NCBI GenBank assembly: GCA_018701215.1
Contig: JABIWH010000046.1
Coordinates: 1 to 13,972 of the forward strand
Length of the DNA stretch: 13,972 bases
Direction of reading: 5' to 3'
Source of the DNA: Rhodospirillaceae bacterium
GTDB taxonomy: Bacteria; Pseudomonadota; Alphaproteobacteria; GCA-2731375
In this document: piece after piece, positions 1 to 8,543 of the stretch
Position numbering within the stretch: the first letter of the stretch is position 1
Layout: each line of letters starts with the position of its first letter
Translations under genes and position numbers: made by a program
The notes under the pieces: model-generated
What the model was told of the DNA's origin: nothing
Database searches by the model: none
What the model saw: only the letters and a program-made list of their open reading frames with translations

Positions 1-2088
1 GCCCTGGTAGCGGGGGATCTACGTTGGTTGGAAGACCAATTCACCACTGGCTCGGGGCGAGGGGTCACCTTGCGTATCTACACCGATCCCGGCAACGAAA
101 ACCGCTGCGGCTATGCCATGGAAGCGTTGCAACGTTCCATGCGCTGGGACGAGGAGAAATATGGCCTGGAGTATGATCTGGACCTGTTCAACATCGTCGC
201 GATCAACGACTTCAACATGGGCGCCATGGAGAATAAAAGCCTGAACGTTTTTAACGCCAAATACGTTCTGGCCAATCCCGAAACCGCCACAGATGACGAT
301 TACGCCAATATCGAGGCCATCGTGGCGCACGAGTATTTCCACAACTGGACGGGCAACCGGGTGACTTGTCGGGATTGGTTCCAGTTGAGCCTGAAGGAAG
401 GCCTGACGGTTTTTCGCGACCAACAATTTTCCGCCGATATGCGCTCGGCCCCAGTACAGCGGATCAAGGATGTGCGGGCCCTGCGGGCGGCGCAATTCCC
501 CGAGGACGGCGGCCCCCTGGCCCATCCCGTGCGCCCGGCCAGCTATATCGAGATCAATAACTTCTATACCGCGACGGTCTACGAAAAAGGCGCCGAGGTA
601 ATCGGTATGTTCCAAACCTTGTTGGGAGAGGACGGCTTCCGGCGGGGCATGGATCTGTATTTTCAGCGTCACGATGGCCAGGCGGTAACCTGTGATGATT
701 TTCTGGCCGCCATGGCGGACGCCAATGGCGCTGATCTGGAACAGTTCAAGCTGTGGTACAGCCAGGCCGGCACGCCGGAAGTCCATGTTTCGGGCAGCTA
801 TGACGCAGCAACTCAGGTTTACGAACTCAATCTTAGCCAAAGCCTACCCGCCACCCCCGACGGCGTCATCAAGCAGCCCATGCGCATTCCCGTCGCTGTT
901 GGCCTGCTGGACGGCAATGGCAATGATCTGCCCCTCGATGAAAGCGGCGCGACGACAACGGTCCTGGACCTGAATGAAAACCATACCTCTGTCCGTTTCG
1001 AAGGCCTGTCGGAGGCACCGGTACCCTCCATCAACCGCGGCTTTTCCGCCCCCATCCATGTGCGTCAGGAATTGGGCGATGACGAAGCCGCATTCCTGAT
1101 GGCGCATGACAGCGATGCCTTCAACCGCTGGGAGGCCGGGCAGCAATATGCCACCTCACTGTTGGGCGGCATGGCCGCGGCGATCGCGCGGGGCGGCGAG
1201 GCCGCGGTGGATCAAGGCTTCATCGCGGCGCTGGAAGGTATCCTGACTGACCCGGACCTGGACCCGGCATTCGTCGCCCTGGCCTGCCAGTTGCCCAGTG
1301 AACAGTATTTGGCCGAACAGGTGGACAGGGCCGACCCGGTGGCGATCCACGCCGCCCGCAAGGCGCTGCGTACCGCCATTGCGCGGACCTTGCGCGATGA
1401 CCTTCTGAGCATCTATGACGCCAACCGTTCCAACGCGCCCTATAGCCCGGATGCGGCCTCGGCCGGCCGCCGGGCCCTCAAGAACCTCGCCCTATCGTAT
1501 CTCTCGGAGTTGGATGATGAACGTTGCCGGGATCTGGCCGCGCAGCAATTCCGCGATGCCGACAACATGACCGACCGCATGGCGGCGCTTTCCGCCTTGA
1601 ATGACCGGGAGGATGAGGCCCGGGCCGATGCGCTGTCGGCTTTCCATGACCGCTTCAAGGACGATGCGGTGGTGATCGACAAGTGGCTATCCCTACAGGC
1701 GGCCTCGGCCCGCCCGGATGCTTTGGAACGGGTGGTTGAGCTGATGGCGCATCCGGTGTTTTCCATTAAGCAGCCGAACAAGGTACGGGCCTTGATTTCA
1801 GCCTTTTGCGCGGCCAATCCCTATCGCTTTCATGCCCCCGATGGCAGTGGCTACCGCTTTCTGGCCGACCGGGTGCTGGAGCTGGACCCGATCAATCCCC
1901 AGGTCGCCGCCCGTCTGGCGACACAGCTTGGCCGTTGGCGCCGCTATGACGAAGGCCGACAGGCACTGATGCGGGCGGAGCTATCGCGCATTCTGGCCGC
2001 CTCGGATGCCGCCGGCCTATCGCCGGATGTCTTCGAGATTGCCTCGAAGGCACTTGGCAGCGACAAGAGCGGCGGTGCGTCAGTCTAG
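1..2088 (+). CDS. pepN: Aminopeptidase N (M1 family), 5'-truncated by the window edge
   Basis: This is a zinc metallo-aminopeptidase that removes N-terminal residues from peptides in the cytoplasm. The reading frame is open from base 1, so the gene begins outside the window; the TTG at 28 is not its start. About 695 residues are visible. They match E. coli PepN from roughly its residue 188, so the N-terminal beta domain is missing. Visible motifs, counted from base 1, are the substrate-binding GAMEN at 74-78, the zinc site HEYFH at 110-114 with the third ligand Glu133 in SLKEG, and the catalytic Tyr194 in TVYEKGAEV. The Ig-like and helical C-terminal domains follow to the normal end, including NNMTD and HAPDGSGYRFLAD. 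The length after the motifs fits a full C terminus. The stop overlaps the stop of the convergent DUF1847 gene. Identification by family recall is very secure. Confidence 0.97.
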   Translation, partial: ALVAGDLRWLEDQFTTGSGRGVTLRIYTDPGNENRCGYAMEALQRSMRWDEEKYGLEYDLDLFNIVAINDFNMGAMENKSLNVFNAKYVLANPETATDDDYANIEAIVAHEYFHNWTGNRVTCRDWFQLSLKEGLTVFRDQQFSADMRSAPVQRIKDVRALRAAQFPEDGGPLAHPVRPASYIEINNFYTATVYEKGAEVIGMFQTLLGEDGFRRGMDLYFQRHDGQAVTCDDFLAAMADANGADLEQFKLWYSQAGTPEVHVSGSYDAATQVYELNLSQSLPATPDGVIKQPMRIPVAVGLLDGNGNDLPLDESGATTTVLDLNENHTSVRFEGLSEAPVPSINRGFSAPIHVRQELGDDEAAFLMAHDSDAFNRWEAGQQYATSLLGGMAAAIARGGEAAVDQGFIAALEGILTDPDLDPAFVALACQLPSEQYLAEQVDRADPVAIHAARKALRTAIARTLRDDLLSIYDANRSNAPYSPDAASAGRRALKNLALSYLSELDDERCRDLAAQQFRDADNMTDRMAALSALNDREDEARADALSAFHDRFKDDAVVIDKWLSLQAASARPDALERVVELMAHPVFSIKQPNKVRALISAFCAANPYRFHAPDGSGYRFLADRVLELDPINPQVAARLATQLGRWRRYDEGRQALMRAELSRILAASDAAGLSPDVFEIASKALGSDKSGGASV

Positions 2089-2780
2089 TTTTTTCTGCCG
2101 CCAGCGGGAAGTTTAGGCCGTTTTTCAGGCTTATCAGGCCCCCAGACACGGCTGAAATAGGTGTCGGCCAGGTGCAGGGCACCGACCGGATTGTGGGCCA
2201 GAACCCGGTCCTTGGCCACCAATGTGGTTGCCAGACCTTCCGAATGCTTGAAAAACAGGCTGTCATGGCCGACGCACAGGCCCAGTACGATGTTCAGCTC
2301 ACAGCCCGACTTGTTCAACAGCGTGGCTTGGCTGATCGGGTTGCACATGGCCTCGTAATTGCCGGGGCGGATTTTTTCCGCATCCGTTATGCCCATGTCT
2401 TCCTTTGGGACGGAGCCGTTCTTGCAGGCGGCAGAGGCGACTTCCAGGCCATGGCTTTCAAGAATTTCGCTGAGGGTCTTGGCCAGATCAACGAAGCTGA
2501 TGCAGGTCGCGATGCCGACTTTCTTGAAGCCCATTTTCTTGGCGAACTGACAGATCTCTTCAACCCGGGTCCATTGGCAATAACCCTCGGCCTCGATCCG
2601 GCCCGATACCTGGGCGATTTTGAGGAGTTCCGGGTCGTCATAAAGGGCGACGGCTTGGTCCAGCTCGTCGGCCATGACTTTCGTTGGGCAAAAGCCGGGT
2701 CCCCGCTCGTCGGTTTCGCCCACCCGGCAGGCTCGGACATTTTCGGGGCAATACGCGCAACCTGGTTCCTCGTAACTCAT
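2085..2780 (-). CDS. DUF1847 family cysteine-rich, probably metal-binding protein
   Basis: This 231-residue protein matches what I recall of the DUF1847 family, which is annotated as metal-binding and has no established reaction. Eleven cysteines are visible, at about 8, 11, 18, 31, 68, 77, 93, 119, 146, 160 and 169. They include an N-terminal CAYC pair and the conserved-looking segments ATCISFVDLA and GLCVGHDSLFFKHS. The spacing suggests a metal or iron-sulfur centre, but this is inference. There is no signal peptide or membrane segment, so it should be cytoplasmic. The ATG at 2778-2780 has a GGGAG ribosome site at 2790-2794, nine bases upstream. It lies 187 bases downstream of the racemase-like gene on the same strand, so it could be the tail of the transporter cluster or a separate unit. 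Its stop shares CTAG with the pepN stop. Confidence 0.85.
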   Translation of the reverse strand: MSYEEPGCAYCPENVRACRVGETDERGPGFCPTKVMADELDQAVALYDDPELLKIAQVSGRIEAEGYCQWTRVEEICQFAKKMGFKKVGIATCISFVDLAKTLSEILESHGLEVASAACKNGSVPKEDMGITDAEKIRPGNYEAMCNPISQATLLNKSGCELNIVLGLCVGHDSLFFKHSEGLATTLVAKDRVLAHNPVGALHLADTYFSRVWGPDKPEKRPKLPAGGRKN

Positions 2781-2907
2781 AGCCGTTCACTCCCATCCCA
2801 TTATGACTTATGAGTGATTTTTAACTGGGATGGTCCATCCTGTCCTTGCGCTGGATCAAGGGCACGGAGCGTATCCAATTTTATGGATAGGCTCAGATCA
2901 CGCGAGA

Positions 2908-2970
2908 TAGAGCAATTGAACCCATCATTTGGGCCGCTCTTACGACATCGGTTGATTGAAAATTGCTCTA
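2908..2970. repeat. 63-bp element with perfect 10-bp terminal inverted repeats
   Basis: TAGAGCAATT at 2908-2917 is exactly inverted as AATTGCTCTA at 2961-2970, with 43 bases between them. The inner flanks are also loosely symmetrical (CATCA against AATCA). The right arm overlaps the stop codon of the racemase-like gene. The layout resembles the palindromic intergenic elements scattered in alphaproteobacterial genomes. A long-loop terminator or an operator for the DUF1847 gene are alternatives. The repeat itself is seen directly; its nature is inferred. Confidence 0.45.
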
Positions 2971-3699
2971 AATTGCGAAAATGCGGCCCCAGCCCTTTAG
3001 GCGGGCGGCATCGACGCCGGCCAATTCCAAGGCACGCAGGACGACAACGGATATGCTGTCATAGACCGTAACGCCCAATTCGGCCTCCAACCGCTCGGCC
3101 AGGGCGGCCCCGCGCATGTTGGTGCAGATGATGGAAATCGCTTCCGCGCCCTCGGCGGCGACCTCGCGGCACATGGCCTCGACCTGATCCTGGTTGACTT
3201 CGGAAAAGGAATAATTGTCGCTGATGCCCAAATGCCGCTCGGCCACGCAGTCGAAGCCGGCGGCCTGGTAATTGTCCAGGATGCGGGCCTGGACATCGTC
3301 GGTATACGGCGTGACCAAGCCGAATTTGCCAATGCCATGGCGGCGGAACAGGTCATTGTTGGCCAGAATGGATGTGGTCGCGGGTGCGCCGGTGCTCTGG
3401 GTTATGCGGCCGCAAAGTGCCTCGTCATTGTCAAAACCCAGCCAGCCGGCGGAGGTGCCGTTCCAGGCAATGGCATGGCATTTGGCATCGGCCAACAGAT
3501 CGGCGGCGCCGAGGAACTGATCATGATCGAATTGCGCCAGGCCCTTATCCGACAGTGAGATCTCGGTCACCTTGAAGCGGCTGAAATGCGCCGTGACCTC
3601 ATCCAGGCCGGCCAGCATGGCCGTGGTCGTCGGCTCCAACACCGTGTTCGATGACGGCGTCAGCATGCCCAGAATGATCCGTTCGGACAGCTCATTCAT
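2968..3699 (-). CDS. Asp/Glu racemase superfamily enzyme, arylmalonate decarboxylase / maleate isomerase-like
   Basis: This 243-residue cytoplasmic protein has the superfamily layout: N-terminal GMLTPSSNTVLEP, then AWNGTSAGWLGF around residues 78-89, VTPYTDDVQARI, LGISDNYSF, ISIICTNMRG with Cys192, and C-terminal GWGRIF. Racemases and maleate isomerase use two cysteines. Here the first position is glycine (Gly81 in NGTS) while the second cysteine remains. That is the arrangement known from arylmalonate decarboxylase (Gly74/Cys188, GTS motif). A single-cysteine decarboxylase or isomerase is therefore more likely than a two-base racemase, but the substrate is unknown. An upstream in-frame ATG at 3771 would overlap the permease gene and adds residues that do not look like this family, so I chose the ATG at 3697-3699; its ribosome site is weak. 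It follows permease C by 22 bases, which suggests co-transcription with the importer. Confidence 0.8.
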   Translation of the reverse strand: MNELSERIILGMLTPSSNTVLEPTTTAMLAGLDEVTAHFSRFKVTEISLSDKGLAQFDHDQFLGAADLLADAKCHAIAWNGTSAGWLGFDNDEALCGRITQSTGAPATTSILANNDLFRRHGIGKFGLVTPYTDDVQARILDNYQAAGFDCVAERHLGISDNYSFSEVNQDQVEAMCREVAAEGAEAISIICTNMRGAALAERLEAELGVTVYDSISVVVLRALELAGVDAARLKGWGRIFAI

Positions 3700-3721
3700 G
3701 TTCGTGCCGGACCTGCCGCCG

Positions 3722-4618
3722 TTAGCGGGAACGCAGTTTGGGGTCGAGAACGTCGCGCATGGCGTCGCCAAACAGGTTAAACCCGAATACCGCCAGCGTG
3801 ATCGCCACGCCCGGGAAGATCACCGCCCAGGGCGCGCTTTCGGCATATTCCTCGGCGCCGCTCTTCAGCATCAGGCCCCAGGCCGGGGTCGGCTCCTGCA
3901 CGCCAAGGCCAAGATAGCTGAGCGAGGCTTCCGCCAGAATGGCCGCGCCCAGGAAGGTGGTCAGCATGATCAGATAGGGCGCCATGATATTGGGCGAGAT
4001 ATGGCGCAAAACAATACGGGCATGGCCGAAGCCCATGGCCCGGGCCGCATCCACATAAGGAATTTCACGGACCGCCAGGGCGGACGAGCGCACCACGCGG
4101 GCACAGGTCGGTATCATCGGAATGGTAATGGCGATGATCACTGGACCGACGCCGCGGCCTAGAATTATGACAATTGCCAGGGCCAGGATAATGGAGGGAA
4201 AGGCGATCAGCACGTCAACGACGCGCTGTACGATAATATCCACCCAGCCACCAAAATAGGCGGAGGTGACGCCGATCAACAGGCCGATGGTGGAGCCACA
4301 AATAGCGGCGGTGAACCCGACCAGCATGGCGGTGCGGGCGCCATGGACAATGCGGGAATAAATATCGCGGCCAAATTCGTCGGTGCCGAAAATATGCGCT
4401 AGGCTGGGCGCCTCCAACATCGCGCCGAAATCATTGATCTCCGGATCATGCGTCGCAATTTGAGGGGCGAACAAGGCGGCGGCGATCATCAGGATAACTA
4501 CTAGTCCGCCAAGCGCGCCCAAAGGCTGGCGGCGGATTAAATCCTTGGCAACGCCACCCCAGGTCTGCTCCGCAAGCGGCTCTTCCTGAACTCCGACGTA
4601 TGTTTCATTGATTGCCAT
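3722..4618 (-). CDS. ABC importer permease, DppC/OppC-like
   Basis: This 298-residue inner-membrane permease belongs to the peptide/nickel ABC transporter group and forms the channel with the DppB-like partner encoded just upstream. A cytoplasmic N terminus of about 35 residues leads into a first membrane helix at about 36-56. The hallmark segment IFGTDEFGRDIYSRIVHGAR lies at 76-95, followed by several more hydrophobic helices. The EAA loop that contacts the ATPases is at about 188-214 (YVDAARAMGF, then RHISPNIMAP). The length is normal for the family, and the C terminus ends in the usual GDAMRDVLDPKLR. It starts 35 bases after the DppB-like stop. The ribosome site before the ATG is only a weak GGGA, so coupling to upstream translation is plausible. 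The transported solute cannot be inferred from the permease. Confidence 0.95.
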   Translation of the reverse strand: MAINETYVGVQEEPLAEQTWGGVAKDLIRRQPLGALGGLVVILMIAAALFAPQIATHDPEINDFGAMLEAPSLAHIFGTDEFGRDIYSRIVHGARTAMLVGFTAAICGSTIGLLIGVTSAYFGGWVDIIVQRVVDVLIAFPSIILALAIVIILGRGVGPVIIAITIPMIPTCARVVRSSALAVREIPYVDAARAMGFGHARIVLRHISPNIMAPYLIMLTTFLGAAILAEASLSYLGLGVQEPTPAWGLMLKSGAEEYAESAPWAVIFPGVAITLAVFGFNLFGDAMRDVLDPKLRSR

Positions 4619-4653
4619 TATCTGATCCCGTCTTGCCCAAAATCTCTTGGGGT

Positions 4654-5625
4654 TTAGCTATAATGGATACGTGGGTCGACCCAGGCATAGATCAGATCCA
4701 CTAGTAGATTTACGATGACGAAGATCGTCACGACCATCATCACCAGCGCCTGAGTCAGCGTGAAGTCATGATCCAGCACCGCGTCAACGAATAATTTGCC
4801 CAGACCGTTGAGGTTGAAAACCTGCTCGGTCACCACGAGGCCGCCAATTAAAAACGCAAACTCGATACCGACCAGGGTAATCACCGGCAGCAGGGCATTC
4901 TTCAAGGCGTGTTGATTGATAATCACCTTCTCGAACAGGCCCTTGGCGCGCGCCGTGCGGACATAATCCTCGCGCAGAACTTCCAGCATGGCCGAGCGCG
5001 TCATGCGCACCACCACGGCTGCGTAACGGTAACCCACCGCGACCGCCGGCCATATGGTTTGCGACAGGTTTGCCAACGGGTCAACCCATATGGGGACAAA
5101 TTGTATGGGCATCATCCACGGTTCACCAAAAACCATCTGGCTGACGATTAAAAGGCCCAAAATTATCATGATACCAAGCCAGAACGACGGCGTGGCAATG
5201 CCGGCGATGGAGACCAGCCGGATAACATAATCTATCCAGGTGTTTTGTTTGATGGCCGAGATCACACCGAACGGCAAGGCGATGATCACGGCCGTCAAGG
5301 TCGCCATGAAGGCGATTTGCAGGGTTAGTTCAAACCGGACGGCGATTTCCTCCGTGACCGGCCGCCCGGTCCACATGGAGTCACCGAAATTAAATGTCGC
5401 GATACCAATGGCGAAATCATAGAACTGTTTAGCCAGTGATTGATTGAGACCCAGGTTTTCGCGGCAGATATCAATCTGTTCCTTGTCCACCATCAGCCCG
5501 GTACCGCCCAGGCGGATTTCGCAAATATCGCCCGGGATCATGCGCATCAGCATGAAAACCAGTATGCCGGCCCCAATCAACGTCGGGATCATCAGTAGAA
5601 TGCGCTTCACGGCATATTTGTACAT
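4654..5625 (-). CDS. ABC importer permease, DppB/OppB-like
   Basis: This 323-residue inner-membrane permease is the B-type half of the importer channel. It opens with the family N terminus (KRILLMIPTLIGAGILVF; first helix about 9-28). A periplasmic stretch of about 70 residues carries NLGLNQSLAKQF and FNFGDSMWTGRPV. Helices lie at about 102-125, 136-163, 191-206, 246-266 and 291-314. The EAA loop is at about 221-247 (YVRTARAKGL, then HALKNALLPVI), and the C terminus is the typical DLIYAWVDPRI. Six helices and the length match the family. The ATG at 5623-5625 has a weak ribosome site. The gene is separated from the upstream binding-protein gene by a 132-base gap containing a perfect hairpin, so it may be expressed at a lower level than that protein. 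Confidence 0.95.
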   Translation of the reverse strand: MYKYAVKRILLMIPTLIGAGILVFMLMRMIPGDICEIRLGGTGLMVDKEQIDICRENLGLNQSLAKQFYDFAIGIATFNFGDSMWTGRPVTEEIAVRFELTLQIAFMATLTAVIIALPFGVISAIKQNTWIDYVIRLVSIAGIATPSFWLGIMIILGLLIVSQMVFGEPWMMPIQFVPIWVDPLANLSQTIWPAVAVGYRYAAVVVRMTRSAMLEVLREDYVRTARAKGLFEKVIINQHALKNALLPVITLVGIEFAFLIGGLVVTEQVFNLNGLGKLFVDAVLDHDFTLTQALVMMVVTIFVIVNLLVDLIYAWVDPRIHYS

Positions 5626-5715
5626 GGTCCAACCAAATTTATGTCAGCAGTGTCAATCTTAGTGGCGTCAACTGATACTGAAAATAAAATCAAAATATAG
5701 GTATAAAACGCCGCG

Positions 5716-5745
5716 CATGGCGGCCGCTGTTACACGGCCGCCATG
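5716..5745 (-). terminator. Hairpin between binding-protein and permease genes (attenuator or mRNA stabiliser)
   Basis: CATGGCGGCCG at 5716-5726 and its exact inverse CGGCCGCCATG at 5735-5745 flank an eight-base loop, giving an 11-bp GC-rich stem. It sits 12 bases after the binding-protein stop. On the minus strand it is followed by CGCGGCGTTTTA, not a clean T run. A partial terminator or a 3' stabilising hairpin fits better than a full terminator. Such structures commonly keep binding protein in excess of permease. Confidence 0.6.
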
Positions 5746-5757
5746 TCGGCAATAGAC

Positions 5758-7356
5758 TTACTTGTCCAACCAGACCTGATCCAAATGCTGGTTCAGGTAA
5801 TGGCTGGGTGCAATCTTCCAACCCTTAACATAAGAGCGGTGGGGGTTGATCTTGTACCACCACAGGGTCGGGATAATGTGCGCTTCTTCACCATAGAGGC
5901 GCGTCTCGAACTTGCGCATGATGGCGCGCTGTTCCGCCGGATCGCCCGAGCGGGACATCTTCGCATGCATGTCTTCCATCGGCTGGTCCATATACTGGGC
6001 ATAGTTGTTAGAGGCACTGCCCAGGTACTTGGAGACATCGACGATGGGGTTCACGATCGACTGACAGTTGGCATCGATCGCCACCTGATAGTCTTTCTTC
6101 TTCCGCAGGGAATCTACCCAGGGACCCGTCGGCACGGCATTCTGTGTTACTTTCACGCCGATTTGCCGCCACTGGTCAATCAGCCAAACACCGAGAATAC
6201 GATACGGTTGGTCAACCGCACGGTTCAGCAAGGTAAAGCTGAGGTTGGACTGACCGGCTTCCTTCAATAAGCGCTTGGCTTCCGCCCGGCTCTTTTTGAT
6301 ATCGGTCCAGAAACCAGGAATCTTGGTCAACTCTTCCTTGTTCGCGGCCAGGGGATGGGTTGGGAAGACAACGCCGGCAACCGTCTTGACGATGGCGATC
6401 TTCGACAGTGCCTTGGAGCCGCCCCAACGGTCAACGGCAAGGGTGAGCGCCCGGCGTACCCGCGCGTCATCAAAAGGTTTGACCTTATGATTTGGCGTTA
6501 CCAGCAATGAGCAGTTCCAGTCACCTTCCTGCACGGTGATCTTGTCGCCCAGGGCCTTGACCAGATCATCGCGGGCTTTCGGTGGGAAACCACGGAATTC
6601 GATGCCGGCCCGGTCGCCACGAATTGCTTGTAGACGGACCGCCATTTTCGGTGCGGAAATTGCCTTGTAGCCATCCAAATAAGGTTTGCCCTCATGGTGA
6701 TAGCCGTCATAGCGCTTGCCGGAGACGTGGGAGCCCGGCTGATATTCAACGAACTGAAAGGCGCCAGTACCGTTGACGTTTTTCTGATGCCATTTATAGC
6801 CGTGGGTATCGAGATCCTTCTTGGAATAGATGAAGTTGAAGGGCATCGCCACGGAAGGAATAAAGGTCGGCGAGGGATATTTCAGCTTCATCACCAGCGT
6901 ATAGTTGTCCGGCGTGGTGATGGTGTCGACCATGGAAAAGAATTTTTTCCGCAGGCTCAAAATGCCTTTCGGCGGGAAAACCAGCTTGTCATAGGTCGCC
7001 TTCACATCGGCCGCGGTCAAAGGCGTGCCGTCATGAAACTTAATATCGTTACGGATCATGAAAGTATGGGTCTTGCCGTCATCGGAAGAGGAAAACGACG
7101 AGCAGACGTCACAAACAAAATCCGTGGTCGAGCTTGGGTTAGCCGGATTGACCCGGATCAGGGTGCTGTAGAATGGCCGGATTGGATGGATCATCCCGAA
7201 GGTGCCTTCCATATGGCCATCCATGGAGGGGATCTTGGAACCCACCACGAAATTTAGCGTGCCGCCGCGCTTCGGCGTCTCCGCCGCCGCGACGTTGGCC
7301 GCCAACAACAGCGCCGCTGTTGTCCCGGTCAATAATTTCAAGGTCTTAAACTTCAT
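5758..7356 (-). CDS. ABC importer solute-binding protein, family 5 (peptide/nickel type)
   Basis: This 532-residue periplasmic protein captures the solute and delivers it to the permease pair. The N terminus is a clear Sec signal peptide: MKFKTLK, a hydrophobic core to about residue 20, then an AAA cleavage motif at 23-25 before ETPKRGG. There is no lipobox cysteine, so it should be a free periplasmic protein. Family 5 landmarks include RGGTLNFVVG, DIKFHDGTPLTAADVKATYDKL, the central domain containing VNGTGAFQFVEYQPG, ARVRRALTLAVDR, and the late TLWWYKINPHRSYVKGW. The length is typical. The ATG has a GGGAG site at 7365-7369, eight bases upstream. A 146-base gap separates it from the upstream ATPase gene and may hold its own promoter: on the minus strand TTGAAA and TAGGAT are visible but with a short 15-base spacer. 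The ligand is not predictable here. Confidence 0.95.
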   Translation of the reverse strand: MKFKTLKLLTGTTAALLLAANVAAAETPKRGGTLNFVVGSKIPSMDGHMEGTFGMIHPIRPFYSTLIRVNPANPSSTTDFVCDVCSSFSSSDDGKTHTFMIRNDIKFHDGTPLTAADVKATYDKLVFPPKGILSLRKKFFSMVDTITTPDNYTLVMKLKYPSPTFIPSVAMPFNFIYSKKDLDTHGYKWHQKNVNGTGAFQFVEYQPGSHVSGKRYDGYHHEGKPYLDGYKAISAPKMAVRLQAIRGDRAGIEFRGFPPKARDDLVKALGDKITVQEGDWNCSLLVTPNHKVKPFDDARVRRALTLAVDRWGGSKALSKIAIVKTVAGVVFPTHPLAANKEELTKIPGFWTDIKKSRAEAKRLLKEAGQSNLSFTLLNRAVDQPYRILGVWLIDQWRQIGVKVTQNAVPTGPWVDSLRKKKDYQVAIDANCQSIVNPIVDVSKYLGSASNNYAQYMDQPMEDMHAKMSRSGDPAEQRAIMRKFETRLYGEEAHIIPTLWWYKINPHRSYVKGWKIAPSHYLNQHLDQVWLDK

Positions 7357-7502
7357 ATTGAGGTCTCCCTTAAGGCTGTTTTTTTGCCGTCGTTAATTTG
7401 TTTTTCCACATAACGGCTATGACGAAATCCTAACACACATACAAATCTTTCAAAGAGCGCAATTTTCTCCTGCCTTTTGGTGCTGTCGTTTTTCAATCCC
7501 TC

Positions 7503-8543
7503 TTATTTCCCGAGCACCACGGGACAGGCCAGTGAATGGCCGGGGCTGAATTCCTGAAGTTCGGGAATATCGCGCTTGCAGGCCTCGGTCGCCTGTCGGC
7601 AGCGCGGGTGAAAAACACATCCCGGTGGCGGTGACATCGGCGAGGGCACCTCGCCCTCCAAAATCTGATGCGACCGCGTCTCTTCAATGGCCGGGTCCGG
7701 CACCGGTACGGCGCTCAACAGGGCCTGAGTATAGGGGTGTTGCGGGTTGTCGAACAATTCATCGCAATCGGCCAGCTCGACAATCTTGCCCAGATACATC
7801 ACCGCGACCCGGTGGCAAAGATGGCGCACCACGGACAGATCATGGGCGATGAACAGATAGCTGAAATTGAACTGCTTTTGCAGATCCTCCAGCAGGTTGA
7901 TGACCTGGGCCTGGATGGAGACATCCAGGGCCGAAACCGCCTCGTCGCAGACGATGAACCTCGGATTGACGGACAAGGCGCGGGCAATGCCCACGCGCTG
8001 GCGCTGGCCGCCGCTCATCTCGTGCGGGTAGCGGTCGGCGAAACGCGGATTGAGGCCGCAAATACGCAGCAGCTCCGAGATCCGCGCCTTCAGTTCCGCG
8101 GCGTCGGTGATGATGCCGTGTACTTTCAGGGCCTCGGAAATGATGCTGCCAATTTTCTGCCGTGGATTGAGAGAGGAAAACGGATCCTGGAAGATCACCT
8201 GCACATCCTGGCGCAGTGTGACCATTTCGCTCATTTTCTTATTGGCGATGTCATTGCCGTCAAAGATCACGCTGCCCGCCGTAGGGTCCTCCAGCCGCAG
8301 GATGCAGCGCCCAACCGTGGTCTTGCCGCAGCCGGACTCGCCGACCAGACCCAATGTTTCGCCCTGAGCCACGGTGAAGCTAACGCCGTCCACCGCCTTC
8401 ACATGCCCCACGGTACGGCGCATGAACATGCCTTCCGTTACGGGAAAATGCATTTTCAGGTCTTTGACCCGTAGCAGCGGCTCGCCTTCCACGGCATTAG
8501 AGGCGGGCGTGTTTGTATCCGTCATGTTTCCCGCCACGCTCAT
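7503..8543 (-). CDS. ABC importer ATP-binding protein, DppF/OppF-like
   Basis: This 346-residue cytoplasmic ATPase powers the importer together with the D subunit. Visible motifs are Walker A GESGCGKT at 68-75, a Q loop around Gln119 (IFQDPFSSLNP), the signature MSGGQRQR at 176-183, Walker B FIVCDE at 196-201 and the switch histidine in FIAHDLSVV. The C-terminal oligopeptide-transporter extension carries the cysteine pattern of CVFHPRCRQATEACKRDIPE. F-type features are the segment between the first strand and Walker A (MFMRRTVGHVKAVDG) and the SLNP motif. The ATG at 8541-8543 overlaps the TGA of the D gene as ATGA, with AGGA nine bases upstream. This indicates translational coupling and supports this start over Met7. 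Confidence 0.96.
   Translation of the reverse strand: MSVAGNMTDTNTPASNAVEGEPLLRVKDLKMHFPVTEGMFMRRTVGHVKAVDGVSFTVAQGETLGLVGESGCGKTTVGRCILRLEDPTAGSVIFDGNDIANKKMSEMVTLRQDVQVIFQDPFSSLNPRQKIGSIISEALKVHGIITDAAELKARISELLRICGLNPRFADRYPHEMSGGQRQRVGIARALSVNPRFIVCDEAVSALDVSIQAQVINLLEDLQKQFNFSYLFIAHDLSVVRHLCHRVAVMYLGKIVELADCDELFDNPQHPYTQALLSAVPVPDPAIEETRSHQILEGEVPSPMSPPPGCVFHPRCRQATEACKRDIPELQEFSPGHSLACPVVLGK

Noticed and set aside
19..840. Long minus-strand open frame of 273 codons opposite pepN
   Set aside because: It is the antisense shadow of a well-conserved aminopeptidase; the sequence has no family features and mirrors GC-rich codon structure.
3700..3771. Longer start for the arylmalonate-decarboxylase-like gene at 3771
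   Set aside because: It would overlap the permease gene by 50 bases, and the extra residues are an out-of-frame reading of the permease end; the family N terminus begins after Met at 3699.
7668..8474. Long plus-strand open frame of 268 codons opposite the F ATPase
   Set aside because: It is the antisense shadow of an ABC ATPase with all motifs intact on the other strand.
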